Origin: Polytrichum commune
Lineage: Eukaryota > Streptophyta > Polytrichopsida > Polytrichales > Polytrichaceae
Assembly: GCA_950295325.1 (NCBI GenBank)
Contig: OX485805.1
Span: 1,676,501-1,740,500, forward strand
DNA length: 64,000 bases
Reading direction: 5' to 3'
The translations under genes were made by a program, and so were the position numbers. Below, in pieces: positions 60,560 through 64,000 of this stretch. The stretch's first letter is position 1; every line of letters begins with the position of its first letter. Under the pieces are notes generated by a model, which did not search any database, was not told where the DNA came from, and was given only the letters and a program-made list of their open reading frames with translations.

Positions 60560-62740
60560 TGGGTAAGCAAGTGGGTATGCATAAATGATAGGGAGGTCAC
60601 AAAAAGCTTGATAAATGGTTTTTTTCTAGATTAAGAATAGAAAAGTGGAGAGCCACTCCCACATATTGGGTATGATGAAGTGACAATATAAAAGTAAAAT
60701 TTATCATCAATAATTCAAAATTTTAAACTATATTAATCCAGACTAAAGTAAATTAAAGCAAACTAACTTATAATTACACTATAAAATATTATAATAGGGG
60801 CCATTCACAATTGGGGTACTACTTTTGGGACAAAGGAATTAAGGACTATGTCACATTGGATCTCGACGTTTATTATGATTTCTTATTAATAATAAAAAAA
60901 TTTAAACAAATAAGTAGATAGTTCATAGGATTTATCAAGAAATATATTATGTATTATTTAATGATAAATAAACAAATCCTTTATTAAATGAATAGATAGG
61001 TCATAGGACTTGTTTGGGCCACATCAATGGCAATTTCATTATTGAAGTGTACATTGGAGGTGAATTATTTCTTGTTTTGCATCCTAGTACCTTGGTGTAA
61101 GTGTCATGTGTCCATACATATGTTTTATTATGTCCAATTCTAATTCTAAACGTTCTTTTTTCATGTAGCCATGTTATTGTGTAATGTTGGCCATGTTTGG
61201 TGTCATATGTAAAGTTATACAATTGGTATGCAATACATTTTTGGTTTTATTGGTACACAATTGAACGACAAGTGTGATGAAGAAAATTGGGATCATTTCA
61301 ATTAATTTTTGTTGTCCTTTTCATTCCTTTATCCTAAGGTCAACAATTATGACAACAATCATAAATGTCCGTTAAGGAATCAAAATGATATCTTAGATAA
61401 CTCTATTCCTTGTAAATTAACTTTGTCGGTGTACTCATTATGGAATATTAAATGTATGAATGATTCAAAATATGCTCCACAATACAAATCTAAGCACACC
61501 AACTATGTAAAGTTATTTATTTATTCTTTGAACTGATAGACACTCATTCGTGGTACCCCAATGGTGAATGCCCCCATTATATAACTATAACATACAACCA
61601 TGGAATTTACAAATTTTAAACTAAGATTTCTTCTAGAAACCTTGTCGCCATCCTAGCCTCCTTAGTCCCTAGCCTACCCCCTACCCCACTTGAGCCTCCT
61701 CTAGCCACCCAATCCCCTAACCTGGCCATAGCATGTAAGCCTTGACCGGCCTTTGTGTGTATGTCGTGTTGTTGCATTAGTAATGAGTGTTGTGGAAGAT
61801 GGTTGGTTTTTTGTCTAGTGTATTTGCTTGCAATTGTTACTTATGATTGTAATGTTGGTTGTTTTTTTCCAATACTTCCTCATGTGCTAATTGTAGATAT
61901 ATAATGTTGAGTCCTTAGTGTAGATGTATGAGGACAACAACTTTGTAGTCTTAGGGTTTACACAACATGTTGTTGTAGCCATGGTGTGACAGTCACTTCT
62001 TCCGTACAAAACTCATTGTGGGTTGGCTAAAAGGTGAGTTTGAGAGCTTTATGCCCAGCTTATGCATAAAGTGACCCAAATATATTAACTTTTAAATTAA
62101 CATGCTAAAATGGGGTTGGGTAATATAAAAAAAAATTGCCATTTTAGAATCAGTGGACTATAAGCAGAGTCAGCATTCAAGATGGTGGCCCTTTGGGCCA
62201 AATCTTAATAAAGCTATTTGGATTGAAGAAAAATACCCAAATAATTCCACCCATGTTTCAAAAACAGGCTCTCACATGCAAACTCTGATGAGTTTTTTTT
62301 TAAATTTTTTTTTAAAAAGACCTTAAAGAGGCACTAAACTTATTTTTTGGTCATTCTTTAATGAACTTCTCGAATAACTCTATTGTCAAGTAGATTTGAT
62401 GTGACATATTTCCATTATGTAGAAAAGGGGTATTTGAGTGTGCCATATGCCGTAATGTGATTGGTTAAGACCTCTTAAGAAATGATGTGGAAATGGAAAC
62501 TATGCAAAGATATGCCCAATGACACATGGATGTGTGGTTCCTTTGCTCATCCACAATGAGCCAATTGAGGAAATGTAGATTAATGTATAACCCTTAATCA
62601 TGCCACTAAATGAGTGTAATAAGGCACATGGATTAGCCACACCCCATCATCCAACGATGGCTTGTCCTCCACTATGTTGAATGATAAACATGATACGATT
62701 GCCTAGAATTGTAAACATCATAGAGTGATGGGAGGTTACC
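60560..62740. other. Gene-free stretch
   Basis: AT-rich, no recognisable gene or bounded element. Confidence 0.5.
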
Positions 62741-62747
62741 ACATAAC

Positions 62748-62800
62748 CATTACTCAACTTAGCCATGGTGTTATGTGGGCCATGGCTAAGTTGAGTAATG
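62748..62800. repeat. Hairpin with 21-bp perfect arms
   Basis: CATTACTCAACTTAGCCATG plus G (62748-62768) and the exact complement (62780-62800) flank an 11-nt loop. Arms extend ~6 bp further with a one-base bulge (CATAAC / GTTATG). Confidence 0.9.
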
Positions 62801-64000
62801 TTATGCAATGTTGTATGTTGTTCTCGGGGGATCCACTCAATGTAGAAAACCAAAAACACGTGACTGTGAAAGAATGGTTTTACCCCGTATGTACATTGAC
62901 TATAATCATTTTGAAGGTCCAATGTTTCGGATATTATTTCAGTACTTGCAATTCAATTATTTGACAACAAAAACTCATATTAGTGGCCTTCGAAATTCGA
63001 GTGAAAGTTTGGATTGAAATGTCTCATATTTTTTGCTTTGAAGGATTGTAGGATACAAATGATAACACATAATGAATGGGTTATCTTAACACATAAAATT
63101 TGCACAAGGTTTCACATGTATATATTATATGTTTTCATAACAAAAATAAATGTACATATGGAGTGGGGTGGGGTGAGGTACCCATTCATATGCTTTTGGT
63201 CTCCACAATGGGTGGACCCTTGAGATGGTCTTCAAGTGGCAACACTCAAAATATAATCTTTTTGTGATATGAACACTTTGTGAGGCATATAGATTAACCG
63301 TTGATGAATTTACATGACTAGGCTCTTGGAGGTGATAAAGAATTTATGTAGCTATGCATGATAATTTTGTGCACTAAACATTGTCTGTTTTGGACAAAAT
63401 TTACATGTCTATTCATTTGAAGTAAACAATCCCATTTTAAGTATACTATTTTAGCCTTTAAAGGATGAGGGGTTATTGCAAATTCTAAAATATACTCTAT
63501 AAGGGCCGGTACACACAAGGCCCCAAATTCCAAGTCCCACCTATGTGAATAAGTTCCAATTTGGAGGCCAAGTCCTAACTCTTGAGCCTCAAGAGGCCAT
63601 TAAAGTATGATTTACATGGGACTTGGGACTTGTCCATGTGAAGTGCAAAGTCTCATGTACAAGTCCCAAGTCCAATCTCAAATGTAAAGTCTTGAGGGAT
63701 ATCTTGAGTACTTCTATCATCATGGAAGTGCGTGTTAATCCTCTTTTCAAAATTTATAGCCATGGATGAGAGAACACAACACATTCTTGTTGTCCTTGCT
63801 ATGTTCGTGGTTATAAAACATGTGATGATCTTCTACATGAAATGTCAACAAATTATTATATATGAACAAAAATGTTCAAATAATGTTGATGGCCGTTTTC
63901 ATTTTTGAAGAAGGTCGAATGAAGACTACAAGGTCTTTATAGAAATATAAGAGGGTAGGTGGATATGTAGAGAAAAATCTTTTGAGTTTATGTATGAAGA
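62801..64000. other. Gene-free stretch
   Basis: No gene seen. It contains the hairpin at 63619-63673 and repeated CAAGTCCCA words around it. Confidence 0.5.
63619..63673. repeat. Hairpin with 20-bp arms
   Basis: GGACTTGGGACTTGTCCATG (63619-63638) pairs with CATGTACAAGTCCCAAGTCC (63654-63673) with one mismatch and a 15-nt loop. Confidence 0.85.

Overview
The window is nuclear DNA of a land plant. Genes are few and AT-rich, split by GT-AG introns, and sit among many nested transposable elements. Two plant hallmark genes are present: a class III peroxidase with the canonical 4-exon structure, and a UDP-glycosyltransferase with an exact 44-residue PSPG box. I cannot name the species. A non-seed plant (fern, lycophyte or moss) is a guess only.

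Layout. 1-8.9 kb: no host gene; small elements (pogo-like, a foldback element, PIF/Harbinger remnants). 8.9-28.2 kb: a nested transposon complex. The outer layer is a decayed plus-strand gene for a ParB-like plus DNA-methyltransferase-like protein, with a 2.06-kb solo LTR in its first intron region. An 11.6-kb Mutator-type (MULE) element, 15336-26971, is inserted in its coding sequence and flanked by an 11-bp target duplication. That inner element looks intact. It carries two divergent genes: a minus-strand 8-exon gene for a 1,173-aa protein (ParB/sulfiredoxin-like DGNHR domain, then a beta-class N6/N4-type DNA methyltransferase fold), and a plus-strand 2-exon gene for a MULE transposase of about 1,127 aa (DDE core with CxxH, C-terminal SWIM zinc finger). 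28-34 kb: hAT remnants, a 930-bp foldback element with a 9-bp target duplication, and a small MITE. 34.7-39.8 kb: a second, decayed member of the same MULE family, also bounded by a 9-bp target duplication, with remnants of both genes. 41.6-44.6 kb: class III peroxidase gene (minus strand). 45-50 kb: a Harbinger-type MITE and a third foldback copy. 51-54.7 kb: a decayed CACTA (En/Spm) transposase gene and its right end. 55.6-58.6 kb: a two-exon UDP-glycosyltransferase gene (plus strand). 58.6-64 kb: no gene seen, only a few strong hairpins.

Most interesting system: a MULE lineage that carries a ParB-like plus methyltransferase-like gene beside its transposase, seen in three copies here (outer, inner, 34.7-39.8 kb). 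In the two copies where the 5' part survives, the DNA just upstream of the ParB-like exon holds arrays of long perfect or near-perfect palindromes, unrelated in sequence between copies. In the inner element the same palindrome also occurs in the transposase intron. The palindromes may be binding or modification sites for the element's own protein, or sources of hairpin RNA. This is inference; the arrays and the gene structures are read directly from the sequence.
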